Shown: one piece after another, positions 16,884 to 25,092 of the stretch | How the letters are laid out: each line of letters begins with the position of its first letter | Numbering within the stretch: the first letter of the stretch is position 1 | Assembly (NCBI RefSeq): GCF_001447385.1 | Contig: NZ_LLWQ01000064.1 | Span: forward strand, 62,001-126,000 | Source of the DNA: Paracoccus sp. MKU1 | Lineage (GTDB): Bacteria > Pseudomonadota > Alphaproteobacteria > Rhodobacterales > Rhodobacteraceae | Reading direction: 5' to 3' | Length of the DNA: 64,000 nt | The notes under the pieces: generated by a model | Told to the model about the DNA's origin: nothing | Database searches by the model: none | Seen by the model: only the letters and a program-made list of their open reading frames with translations | Position numbers and translations under genes: made by a program

Positions 16884-16993
16884 GCAGAGCGGCAGGCAGA
16901 AAACATGCCGCCGGCGCCGGGGCCGGGAGCGCCCGTGCGGCGGCGGGCGGGCGGCGGCAGAAAGCCGCAGCGCGGGTGGGGTGGCGGCGGCGC

Positions 16994-17815
16994 TCACCGG
17001 CCGGCCGACCAGCTGAGCGAGACCGCCTTGCGGGTCGCGTATTCCGCCATCAGGCCGATCATTAACAGCGTCAGCGTGGCATAGAGCGGATAGTCCAGCG
17101 ACGAGTTGCGCGGCGAATAGTTGATGAAGGCGAAGCCCCGCGTCTGGTCGATGACATGGAACAGCGGGTTCCACGAGAACATGTGCAAAATCGTGCTCGG
17201 CATCAGGTTCGCCACGAACATCTTGCCGGAAAACACCATGTTCAGCCGCTGGTAGAACTGCGTCATCACCTGTGCGCCCTGCGGCCACCAGGGCCGGATC
17301 GACAGGAAGATCAGCCCGATGCAGCAGCCCGCGAACCAGGCGAGCAGCAGCATGGCATAGCAGGCCAGCGGATTGTCGAGCTGGATGGGCTGGATCAGGT
17401 AGTGATAGCCGGTCAGCACGACGATGCTGGAGAAGGTCTGCTTGTAGAGCGAGGCGAGCGCCGCGGCCGAGATCATCACCGCGGTGTTCATCGGGCCGTG
17501 CTTCATCATCTGGTTGCTGGGATTGCCAGCCGCGGCCACCGCGCCCATGGCCTGGGAATGGGCCATGAACATGAAGATGCCCGACATGATATAGACGATG
17601 TAATCGCCCCGGATCGGGGCGCTGCGCACGCCCATGATCGCAAAGATCAGGTAGAAGCCGACGATCATCGCCACGGCCTGCGTCACCGTCATGATGAGGC
17701 CGACCACGGCGTTGCGCTGGCCCTTGCGCAGGTTGTTGACCGTGACATGATAGATCAGCGACAGCGTGGTGAACGCGGCCTGGACCATGTTGCGGCTGCG
17801 GCGCGGGGTGAACAT
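16994..17815 (-). CDS. ABC-2 type polysaccharide export permease (KpsM/Wzm-like)
   Basis: 273 residues. After a short basic cytosolic start (MFTPRRSRNMVQAAF) come LIYHVTVNNLRKGQRNA and about six hydrophobic membrane segments. The family hallmark region (GVRSAPIRGDYIVYIMSGIFMFM) and a periplasmic part ending WNPLFHVIDQTRGFAFINY are clear. Such permeases pair with an ATPase to export capsular or O-antigen polysaccharide; no ATPase gene is adjacent. It is divergent from cysQ and the glycosyltransferase series, which suggests it exports their product. An ATG at 17890 in frame is possible but lacks a ribosome site and makes the start unusually long. Confidence 0.85.
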   Translation of the reverse strand: MFTPRRSRNMVQAAFTTLSLIYHVTVNNLRKGQRNAVVGLIMTVTQAVAMIVGFYLIFAIMGVRSAPIRGDYIVYIMSGIFMFMAHSQAMGAVAAAGNPSNQMMKHGPMNTAVMISAAALASLYKQTFSSIVVLTGYHYLIQPIQLDNPLACYAMLLLAWFAGCCIGLIFLSIRPWWPQGAQVMTQFYQRLNMVFSGKMFVANLMPSTILHMFSWNPLFHVIDQTRGFAFINYSPRNSSLDYPLYATLTLLMIGLMAEYATRKAVSLSWSAGR

Positions 17816-17957
17816 CGGCGGTCGGGCTCTGCCTGCGGTTTCGGTCGGGGCGCTCGGGGGGTGCTTGCCCTGTGCGATCCGCCGCATCATAAGGAGGCCG
17901 ACAGCCGTATTCAATCGCCGCCGCATCCCCGAGGCTGCGGGTCGGAAAGGAAAAACC

Positions 17958-18755
17958 ATGCAATTCGATCGAATGATTGCCGAAATGCGCCATCTCGCCC
18001 TGGAGGCCGGCGCCGAGATCATGAAGATCTACGGCGCCGAGGATTTCGACGTGCGCGCCAAATCCGATGCCTCGCCCGTGACCGAGGCCGACGAAGCCGC
18101 CGATGCGCTGATCTCGGCCGGGCTGCGCGCCGCCTTCCCCGACATCCCGCTGGTGACCGAAGAACAAGCCGCGACCCATGGCCAGAGCCTGTCGACCTTC
18201 CTGATCGTCGATCCGCTGGACGGCACCAAGGAATTCGTGCAGCGCCGCGGTGATTTCACCGTCAACATCGCCTATGTCGAGAACGGCGTGCCGCGCCTGG
18301 GCGTCGTCTATGCCCCGGCCAAGGAGCGGCTGTTCTATACCACCGCTCAGGGCGGCTCGGTCGAGGAAAAGGCCCCCTTCGGCGAAGTGCCCGGCGAGGT
18401 CACGCCCATCGGAGTCAACTCCATGCCCGACAACCGGGGGCTGATGGTCGTCGCCTCGAAATCGCACCGCGACGCGGCGACGGACGAATACATCGCCCGC
18501 TACGGGGTGCGCGACATGACCTCGGCCGGCAGTTCGCTGAAATTCTGCCTGGTGGCGACGGGCGAGGCCGATCTCTACCCGCGCCTGGGCCGCACCATGG
18601 AATGGGACACCGCCGCCGGCGACGCCGTGCTGCGCGGCGCGGGCGGCGAGGTGGTGCGCTTCGACGACCACACGCCGCTGCAATACGGCAAGCCGGGCTT
18701 CGAGAACCCGTTCTTCATCGCTTTCGCGCCCGGCGTGCTGCTGGTTAAGGACTGA
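17958..18755 (+). CDS. cysQ: 3'(2'),5'-bisphosphate nucleotidase CysQ
   Basis: 265 residues of the inositol-monophosphatase fold with all metal motifs: KSDASPVTEADEAAD, VTEEQ, IVDPLDGTKEF and, near the C-terminus, EWDTAAGDAVL. The enzyme hydrolyses 3'-phosphoadenosine 5'-phosphate (PAP), the by-product of PAPS-dependent sulfotransfer, to AMP. The start at ATG 17958 follows GGAAAGGA. It heads a run with kdsB-like and glycosyltransferase genes that ends in a sulfotransferase-like gene (26786-28180), so a role in clearing PAP made during polymer sulfation is a reasonable inference. Confidence 0.93.
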   Translation: MQFDRMIAEMRHLALEAGAEIMKIYGAEDFDVRAKSDASPVTEADEAADALISAGLRAAFPDIPLVTEEQAATHGQSLSTFLIVDPLDGTKEFVQRRGDFTVNIAYVENGVPRLGVVYAPAKERLFYTTAQGGSVEEKAPFGEVPGEVTPIGVNSMPDNRGLMVVASKSHRDAATDEYIARYGVRDMTSAGSSLKFCLVATGEADLYPRLGRTMEWDTAAGDAVLRGAGGEVVRFDDHTPLQYGKPGFENPFFIAFAPGVLLVKD

Positions 18756-18759
18756 TCCC

Positions 18760-19560
18760 ATGTCGGTCGTCATCGTCATTCCGGCCCGCCACGCCTCGAC
18801 GCGCTATCCCGGCAAGCCGCTGGTCGAGCTGCGCGGCGCGACGGGCGAGGGGTTGTCGCTGATCCGCCGCAGCTGGGAGGCGGCGCGGGCCGTCCAGGGC
18901 ATCGACCGCGTGATCGTCGCCACCGATGACGAGCGCATCCGCGCCCATGCCGAGGGCTTCGGGGCCGAGGTCGCCATGACATCGACCAGCGCCCGCAACG
19001 GCACCGAACGTTGCGCCGAGGCGGTGGCGCGGCTGGGGCTCTCGCCGGAGATCGTGGTGAACCTGCAAGGCGACGCGCCGCTGACCCCGGCCTGGTTCGT
19101 CGAGGAGCTGGTCGCCGGGCTGCGCGCCGATCCGGGCGCCGACGTGGCCACGCCGGTGCTGCGCTGTTCGGGGGCCATGCGTTCGGACCTGATCGCCGAC
19201 CGGGTGGCGGGGCGCGTCGGCGGCACCACCGCCGTTTTCGGCCATGACCGCCGGGCGCTGTATTTCTCCAAGGAAGTGATTCCCTATGCCGCGGCGGATT
19301 TCGGCCCCAGCGACCCGACCCCGGTCTATCACCATGTCGGCGTCTATGCCTATCGCCCCGAGGCGCTGGCCGAATACCCGACCTGGGACGAGGGCCGGCT
19401 GGAGGCGCTGGAGGGGCTCGAACAGCTGCGCTTCCTGGAGCGCGGCCGCCGCATCCTCTGCGTCGAGGTCGAGGCGCGCGGCCGCGAGTTCTGGGAACTG
19501 AACAACCCCTCGGACGTGCCCAAGCTGGAGGCGATGATGGGCCGCATGGGCATCGCCTGA
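18760..19560 (+). CDS. kdsB: KdsB-like 3-deoxy-manno-octulosonate cytidylyltransferase
   Basis: 266 residues. It starts with the nucleotide-binding signature IPARHASTRYPGKPL, followed by VIVATDDERI, NGTERCAEA, ALYFSKEVIPY, HVGVYAYR and LEALEGLEQLRFLE, the order seen in KdsB. It activates Kdo as CMP-Kdo for lipopolysaccharide core or a capsule linker. Two departures from typical KdsB: the loop usually reading NVQGDEP is NLQGDAP, and about five extra residues (RGATGEG) follow the signature. It may therefore be a capsule-specific KpsU-type paralogue or use a related sugar acid. The stop overlaps the next gene's ATG by one base. Confidence 0.8.
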   Translation: MSVVIVIPARHASTRYPGKPLVELRGATGEGLSLIRRSWEAARAVQGIDRVIVATDDERIRAHAEGFGAEVAMTSTSARNGTERCAEAVARLGLSPEIVVNLQGDAPLTPAWFVEELVAGLRADPGADVATPVLRCSGAMRSDLIADRVAGRVGGTTAVFGHDRRALYFSKEVIPYAAADFGPSDPTPVYHHVGVYAYRPEALAEYPTWDEGRLEALEGLEQLRFLERGRRILCVEVEARGREFWELNNPSDVPKLEAMMGRMGIA

Positions 19561-20768
19561 TGCCCGAGGGCGGGGTGCCTTCGACCAGCATCGTCGTCAT
19601 CTCGCGCCACCGGCCGCAGGCGCTGGCCCGCTGCCTGGCCGCGCTGGCCGGCCAGACCCATCCGGATGTCGAGATCGTGCTGGTGGCCGACCCGGCCTCG
19701 GCCGGTATCCGCCCGGACCTGCCGCTGAAGCGGCTGGCCTTCGACCGCGCCAATGTCTCGGCGGCGCGCAACGAGGGGCTGGCGCTGGCGGCGGGCGAGG
19801 TCGTGCTGTTCATCGACGACGATGCGCTGGCCGAGCCGGGCTGGGCCGAAGCCCTGGCCGCGCCCTTTGCCGATTCCCGCGTCCTTGCCGCTGCGGGCTT
19901 TACCCGTGGCCCGGACGGGCTGCGCTGGCAGGTCCGGGCCGAGCGGATCACGCCCTCGGGCCGCAGCGTGCCGCTGAACATTGCCCGCGCCACGCTGCTT
20001 GCGCCGGAAAACGGCTGTCCGGTCGGCACCATCGGCACCAATTGCGGCTTTCGCCGCGCGGCGCTGCTGGAGATCGGCGGGTTCGATCCGGCATTCGCCT
20101 ATTACCTGGACGAGAGCGACGTGAACCTGCGCATGGCGGTGCGGTTTCCGCAGGCGCTGACGGCGGTGGTGCCGGCGGCGCAGGTGATCCATGGCGCCGC
20201 CCCCGGCACCGGCCGCGGCGAGGCCGGGGTGCCGCAGGACCTGACCGCCATCGGCCGGTCCGCCGCGATCTTCGCCGCGCGGCATGGCGGCGACGCGGGC
20301 TGGCTGCGCGACAACCAGCGCCGGCGGCTGTTGCGGCACATGGTGGCCGGGCGGCTCGATCCCTTCGCCATCGCGCCGATCCTCGCGACGCTGGAGCGGG
20401 GCCTGGCCGAGGGGCGGGGGCAGGTGCCCGCGCCGCCCCATTGGGACCGGTCTGCGCCGCCGCCGTTCCGGCCCATGCCGCGCATGGGAATGGCGGCCGA
20501 GCCGCTGTTCCTGGCCGGCTGGCATTGGCAGGCGCGCGCCCTGCGCGCCCGTGCTGGGCAGGCCGTGGCGCAGGGCCGGCCGGCGGTGCTGCTGCTGCTG
20601 ACCCCCAGCTTTCTGCCGCATCGGCTGACCCTGGCGGCAGGCGGCTGGTGGGAGCAATGCGGCGGGCTCTGGGGGGCCTCGCAGCCCGGCGACCCGGCTG
20701 TCATGTTTTTGAGCAAGAAGGCGCGCATTTTGCGCGAGCGGGGAAATTTGCCTGGACGGCGGAGGTGA
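19560..20768 (+). CDS. Family 2 glycosyltransferase
   Basis: 402 residues. GT-A fold: SIVVISRHRPQALARCLAALAGQ at the N-terminus, ANVSAARNEGLALAAGE, the metal-binding FIDDDALAEPGW near residue 85, and the acceptor-site-type segment GCPVGTIGTNCGFRRAALLEIGGFD with DESDVNLRM. About 150 C-terminal residues are a basic, Arg/Pro-rich extension without recognised domain. Translationally coupled to kdsB. It probably adds a sugar to the surface polymer; donor and acceptor cannot be read from the sequence. Confidence 0.85.
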   Translation: MPEGGVPSTSIVVISRHRPQALARCLAALAGQTHPDVEIVLVADPASAGIRPDLPLKRLAFDRANVSAARNEGLALAAGEVVLFIDDDALAEPGWAEALAAPFADSRVLAAAGFTRGPDGLRWQVRAERITPSGRSVPLNIARATLLAPENGCPVGTIGTNCGFRRAALLEIGGFDPAFAYYLDESDVNLRMAVRFPQALTAVVPAAQVIHGAAPGTGRGEAGVPQDLTAIGRSAAIFAARHGGDAGWLRDNQRRRLLRHMVAGRLDPFAIAPILATLERGLAEGRGQVPAPPHWDRSAPPPFRPMPRMGMAAEPLFLAGWHWQARALRARAGQAVAQGRPAVLLLLTPSFLPHRLTLAAGGWWEQCGGLWGASQPGDPAVMFLSKKARILRERGNLPGRRR

Positions 20769-20916
20769 ACCAGCGGAAAATTGCCGCACATTACAGAAAT
20801 TGAATCGCTTTCGTATTTTTAAGGAACGACTGTGCCGGCCAGGCGCTTGTTGCGCAGGCGCCCGCAAAAAGGGATAAACGTCCTGCGTCGGCGCAGAAAT
20901 CAGGAGACCGATATTC

Positions 20917-21807
20917 ATGACTCGCAAAGTCACCAAGGCCATCTTCCCCGTGGCTGGACTGGGCACCCGCTTTCTACCCGCCACCAAGAGCATTCCCAAG
21001 GAGATCATGACCTTGGTGGATCGCCCGCTGATCCAATACGCCATTGACGAGGCGCGCGCGGCCGGGATCGAGGAGTTCATCTTTGTCACCTCGCGCGGCA
21101 AGGGGGCGCTGGAGGACTATTTCGACCATGCCCATGAGCTGGAATCGAGCCTGAAGAAGTCCGGCAAGACCGAGCTTCTGGACATCCTGCGCTCGACCAA
21201 CATGGATTCGGGTGCCATCGCCTATGTCCGCCAGCACAAGGCCCTAGGCCTTGGCCATGCCGTCTGGTGCGCCCGCCGTCTGGTCGGCGACGAGCCCTTT
21301 GCCGTCATCCTGACCGACGACGTCATCATGGGCGAGCCGCCCTGCCTTCAGCAGATGATCGAGGCCTATCAGGAAACCGGCGGCAGCATGGTCGCCACCA
21401 TGGAAGTGCCGGCCGACAAGACCAAGGCCTACGGCGTGCTGGACGTGGCCGAGGATATGGGCGCCATCGTCCGCGCCCAGGGCATGGTGGAAAAGCCCAA
21501 GGAAAACCCGCCTTCGAACCTGGCGGTGATCGGCCGCTACATCCTGGCGCCGACGGTGCTGAACAACCTCAACAAGCTCAAGCAGGGCTCGGGCGGCGAG
21601 ATCCAGCTGACCGACGCCATCGCCGACGAGATCGCCGAGGGCCGCGACGTGTTCGGCCTGCGCTTCCGCGGCCAGCGTTTCGACTGCGGCTCCAAGGCCG
21701 GCTTCCTTCAAGCGACCGTGGCCTTCGGCCTGGCGCGCGACGATCTCAAGGGTGAATTTGCGGATTATCTTTCCGACGTCCTGGCGATGCGCAAGGCGGC
21801 GGAATAA
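20917..21807 (+). CDS. galU: UTP--glucose-1-phosphate uridylyltransferase
   Basis: 296 residues, standard length. KAIFPVAGLGTRFLPATKSIPKEIMTLVDRPLIQYAIDEA at the N-terminus (written here in family terms: the GxGTRxLPxTK signature at about 14-24 and the KE pair), then VTSRGKGALEDYFD, GLGHAVWCAR, EKPKENPPSNLAVIGRYIL. Makes UDP-glucose for galE and the glycosyltransferases around it. ATG 20917 is preceded by CAGGAG. A 148-base gap before it suggests its own promoter, though I could not identify one confidently. Confidence 0.97.
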   Translation: MTRKVTKAIFPVAGLGTRFLPATKSIPKEIMTLVDRPLIQYAIDEARAAGIEEFIFVTSRGKGALEDYFDHAHELESSLKKSGKTELLDILRSTNMDSGAIAYVRQHKALGLGHAVWCARRLVGDEPFAVILTDDVIMGEPPCLQQMIEAYQETGGSMVATMEVPADKTKAYGVLDVAEDMGAIVRAQGMVEKPKENPPSNLAVIGRYILAPTVLNNLNKLKQGSGGEIQLTDAIADEIAEGRDVFGLRFRGQRFDCGSKAGFLQATVAFGLARDDLKGEFADYLSDVLAMRKAAE

Positions 21808-21812
21808 GCGGC

Positions 21813-22811
21813 ATGACGGACAAGGTTCTGGTGACCGGCGGCGCGGGCTATATCGGCTCGCACGCCTGCAAGGCATTGCGTGCGGCGGGTTTCGAACCCG
21901 TCACCTATGACAACCTGTGCACCGGCTGGCGGCAGGCGGTGAAGTTCGGCCCCTTCGAGCAGGGCGACCTGCTGGACCGGGCGCGGCTGGACGAGGTCTT
22001 CGCCCGCCACAAGCCCGTCGCGGTGATGCATTTCGCGGCGCTGAGCCAGGTGGGCGAGGCGATGCGCGAGCCGGGCAAGTATTGGCGCGGCAATGTCAGC
22101 GCCTCGCTGAGCCTGATCGAGGCGACGCTGGCGGCGGGGGTGAAGAACTTCGTGTTCAGCTCGACCTGCGCCACCTATGGCGACCATGACGGGGTGGTGC
22201 TGGACGAGACGACCGCCCAGACGCCGCTGAACGCCTATGGCGCCTCCAAGCGCGCGATCGAGGACATGCTGAAGGATTTCGGCGCCTCGGACGGGCTGAA
22301 ATCGGTGATCTTCCGCTATTTCAACGTCGCGGGCGCCGACCCGGATGCCGAGGTGGGCGAGTTCCACCAGCCCGAGACGCATCTGATCCCGCTGATCCTC
22401 GATGCCATCGACGGCAAGCGCGCGGCGCTGACCATTCACGGCACCGATTATCCGACCCCGGACGGCACCTGCATCCGCGACTATGTGCATGTCATGGACC
22501 TGGTCGATGCGCATGTGCTGGGGCTGCAATATCTGCTCGACGGCAGGGTTGCCGAGGGCGGGCACGAGGTCTTCTGCCTGGGCACCGGCAACGGTTTCTC
22601 GGTGCGCGAGGTGATCGACCATTCCCGGCATGTCACCAACCGCCCGGTGCCGCTGACCGAGGGGCCACGCCGCGGCGGCGATGCGGTCAAGCTGGTCTCG
22701 GGCAGCGAGAAGGCGATCTCGGTGCTGGGCTGGAACCCGGCGCGCTCGACTCTGCCGCAGATGATCGGCGACGCCTGGCGCTGGCATCAGAACGGCGGAT
22801 ATGAGGCCTGA
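21813..22811 (+). CDS. galE: UDP-glucose 4-epimerase
   Basis: 332 residues of the extended short-chain dehydrogenase family. NAD-binding GGAGYIGSH at the N-terminus, FAALSQVGEA, the catalytic triad Ser in FSSTCATYGD, and Tyr/Lys in NAYGASK, then FRYFNVAGADP and RDYVHVMDLVDAH. Interconverts UDP-glucose and UDP-galactose, using the product of galU five bases upstream. Its last 11 bases overlap the next glycosyltransferase. Confidence 0.96.
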   Translation: MTDKVLVTGGAGYIGSHACKALRAAGFEPVTYDNLCTGWRQAVKFGPFEQGDLLDRARLDEVFARHKPVAVMHFAALSQVGEAMREPGKYWRGNVSASLSLIEATLAAGVKNFVFSSTCATYGDHDGVVLDETTAQTPLNAYGASKRAIEDMLKDFGASDGLKSVIFRYFNVAGADPDAEVGEFHQPETHLIPLILDAIDGKRAALTIHGTDYPTPDGTCIRDYVHVMDLVDAHVLGLQYLLDGRVAEGGHEVFCLGTGNGFSVREVIDHSRHVTNRPVPLTEGPRRGGDAVKLVSGSEKAISVLGWNPARSTLPQMIGDAWRWHQNGGYEA

Positions 22812-24042
22812 TCCGGCGGTTCTGCTGGATGTATCGCGGCTGATCTCGCGGCTCGGCGGTGGCCCGGCAACGGGCATCGACCGGGTCGAGGCCGAATGGC
22901 TGGCACATCTGCAAGACCGACCGCACCTGCTGCTGTGCCGGGTGCGGCGCGGGCAGCTGCTGCTGCCGCCCCAGGCGGGGGCGGCGATCCTGCGCTGGCT
23001 GAGCGGGGCGCTGGACGACCTGCCGCCGCCTGATCTGCTGGACCGGCTGCGCGGGCGGCGCGCCCTGTCCGCGCGGGCCGAGGCTGCGTTGCGCCGCATG
23101 GCGCTGGCGCGCGCCGGACGCCAGGGGCGGGGCCTCGGCCCTGCCGCCCAGGCCCGTCTGGGAGCGGCGGCGGTCTACGTCAACGTCGGCCATGCCAATC
23201 TGCAAGCGGGCCTGCTGGGAAACCTGCGCCCTTTGCCGCAGGCGGTGCTGGTCCATGACACCATCCCGCTCGACCATCCGGAATTCACCCGGGCCGGCCA
23301 GGCAGGGAAGTTCCGCGCCCGCCTTGCCGCCGCGCTGGAACAGGCCGAGGTCATCCTGACCGTCTCTCAGGCCACCCGCGCCGACGTGCTGCGCTGGCGC
23401 GAGCGGCTGGGGCTGCCGGACCGGGCGCCCGTCTTGGCCGCGCCCATCGGCACAAGGCTGGCCGCGCCCGATCCCGCCGGGTTGCCGGCCGACCTGGACC
23501 TGTCGCATCCCTTCTTCGTCACCCTGGGCACCATCGAGCCGCGCAAGAACCATGCGCTGCTGCTGGACACCTGGCAGATCCTGGAGCGCCGGCCCGATCC
23601 GCCGCAGCTGTTCATCATCGGCCGCCGCGGCTGGGAGAATCGCGCGGTCTTTGCCCGTCTCGACCGGCTGCCGTCCGGCGGCGCGGTGCGCGAACTCCCG
23701 GACCTGGACGACGGCGCCGTGGCCGCGCTGATCGGTCGCAGCCACGGGTTGCTGATGCCCAGCCGGGCCGAGGGGTTCGGCCTGCCGCTGACCGAGGCGG
23801 CTGGGCGCGGCATCCCGGTGCTGGCCAGCCCCCTGCCGGCGGCGCGCGAGATGCTGGGCGATTACGCGACCTGGCTGTCGCCCGACGCCCCCGCCGATTG
23901 GGCGCAAGCGGTGGCGCGGCTGGCCGAAGCGCCGCCCCTGCGGCGGCCGGCGCTGCCGGTGCCGGATTGGGAGTCGCATTTCGGATTGTTCTACGCCGGG
24001 TTGAGCCGATCATTGCGCGATCAGACGGTTACGGCTATGTGA
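22801..24042 (+). CDS. Family 4 (GT-B) glycosyltransferase
   Basis: 413 residues. The C-terminal half has GT4 hallmarks: FVTLGTIEPRKNHALLL, PQLFIIGRRGWEN, the nucleotide-sugar site SRAEGFGLPLTEAAGRGIPVLA (EX7E motif with Glu of AEGFGLPLTE) and ALIGRSHGLLMPS. The N-terminal acceptor domain starts VLLDVSRLISRLGGG and includes VLVHDTIPLDHPE. Overlaps galE by 11 bases. It belongs to the surface-polysaccharide locus; sugar specificity unknown. Confidence 0.87.
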   Translation: MRPDPAVLLDVSRLISRLGGGPATGIDRVEAEWLAHLQDRPHLLLCRVRRGQLLLPPQAGAAILRWLSGALDDLPPPDLLDRLRGRRALSARAEAALRRMALARAGRQGRGLGPAAQARLGAAAVYVNVGHANLQAGLLGNLRPLPQAVLVHDTIPLDHPEFTRAGQAGKFRARLAAALEQAEVILTVSQATRADVLRWRERLGLPDRAPVLAAPIGTRLAAPDPAGLPADLDLSHPFFVTLGTIEPRKNHALLLDTWQILERRPDPPQLFIIGRRGWENRAVFARLDRLPSGGAVRELPDLDDGAVAALIGRSHGLLMPSRAEGFGLPLTEAAGRGIPVLASPLPAAREMLGDYATWLSPDAPADWAQAVARLAEAPPLRRPALPVPDWESHFGLFYAGLSRSLRDQTVTAM

Positions 24043-24067
24043 CGCCCGTCAAAGGTAAAGAAGGCCC

Positions 24068-25092
24068 GTGTCGCGCCCGTTCAGGATCCTCCGGCGAAAA
24101 CTGACGCTCCGCGCCCGCCGCCAATGGCTGCTGGGGCGAGCCATTCGCCGTCGCCGCCGGCTGCGTCCGGTCTGGGACCGCACCGCCTGCATCAGGCCGG
24201 GCGATATCCTGCTGTTCATGACCATGCGCAACGAGGCCGTGCGCCTGCCCTGGTTCCTGGACTACTACCGGACGATGGGCGTCCGGCATTTCCTGGTGGT
24301 GGATAACGGCTCGGAGGATGGCGGACGGGATTATCTGGGCCAGCAGCCGGATGTCTCGGTCTGGCTGACCCATGCCAGCTACAAGGATGCGCGTTTCGGC
24401 ATGGACTGGCTGAACTGGCTGTTGCACCGCCATGGCGCCGGCCATTGGTGCCTGACGGTCGATCCCGACGAGTTCCTGATCTATCCGCATCACGATACGC
24501 GGCCCTTGCAGGCGCTGACCGACTGGCTGGACGCCAGCAACATTCGCTCGTTCTCGGCTATGCTGCTGGACATGTATCCCAGGGGCTCGCTGGTCGCAGA
24601 GCCCTATCGTGCCGGGCAGGACCCGTTCCGGATCGCCCGCTGGTTCGATCCGGCCAATTACGTCATCCGCAAGAACGGCGAATACGGCAATCTGTGGATC
24701 CAGGGCGGGCCGCGGCGCGGGTGTTCTTTGCCGAGGACCCCGAGAACGCCCCGGCGCTGAACAAGATCCCGCTGGTGCGCTGGCAGCGGGGCCAGGTCTA
24801 TGTCAGTTCGACCCATATGCTGCTGCCGCGTTCGCTGAACCGGGTCTATGACGAGAATGGCGGCGAAAAGGCCTCGGGCTGCCTGCTGCACGCCAAGTTC
24901 CTGTCCACCTTCGTCGAGAAATCCGCCGAGGAACTGACCCGGCGCCAGCACTATGCCGACAGCCAGGAATATCTGGCCTATCACGCCGGGTTGCGGGACG
25001 ATCCGGATTTCTGGTGCGAGCAGTCCTGCGAGTTGCAGGACTGGCGCCAGCTCGAGGATCTGGGCTTGATCTCCAAGGGGAACTGGGCATGA
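24068..25092 (+). pseudogene. Family 2-like glycosyltransferase interrupted by a frameshift
   Basis: Starts at GTG 24068 after an AAGG site. The first ~216 residues (FMTMRNEAVRLPWFLDYYRTMGV, FLVVDNGSEDGG, TVDPDEFLIYP) are a glycosyltransferase of the Glyco_tranf_2_4 / GT92-like type. At about 24713-24716 the frame is lost: the original frame ends at 24760, while the frame one base out continues with FFAEDPENAPALNKIPLVRW, SSTHMLLPRSLNRVYDENGG and DDPDFWCEQSCELQD to 25092. Restoring one G in the GGG-like run gives a continuous 341-residue enzyme. The downstream ATGA junction is intact. Sequencing error or recent mutation are both possible. Confidence 0.8.

Noticed and set aside
16850..16890. 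Heat-shock sigma-32 promoter before dnaK
   Set aside because: CCCCAT is present but no CTTGAA-like element lies 13-17 bases upstream, whereas a sigma-70-like pair has perfect spacing.
24068..25092. Programmed ribosomal frameshift in the glycosyltransferase
   Set aside because: No slippery heptamer or clear downstream stimulatory structure; a single-base deletion in a G-rich run explains it better.
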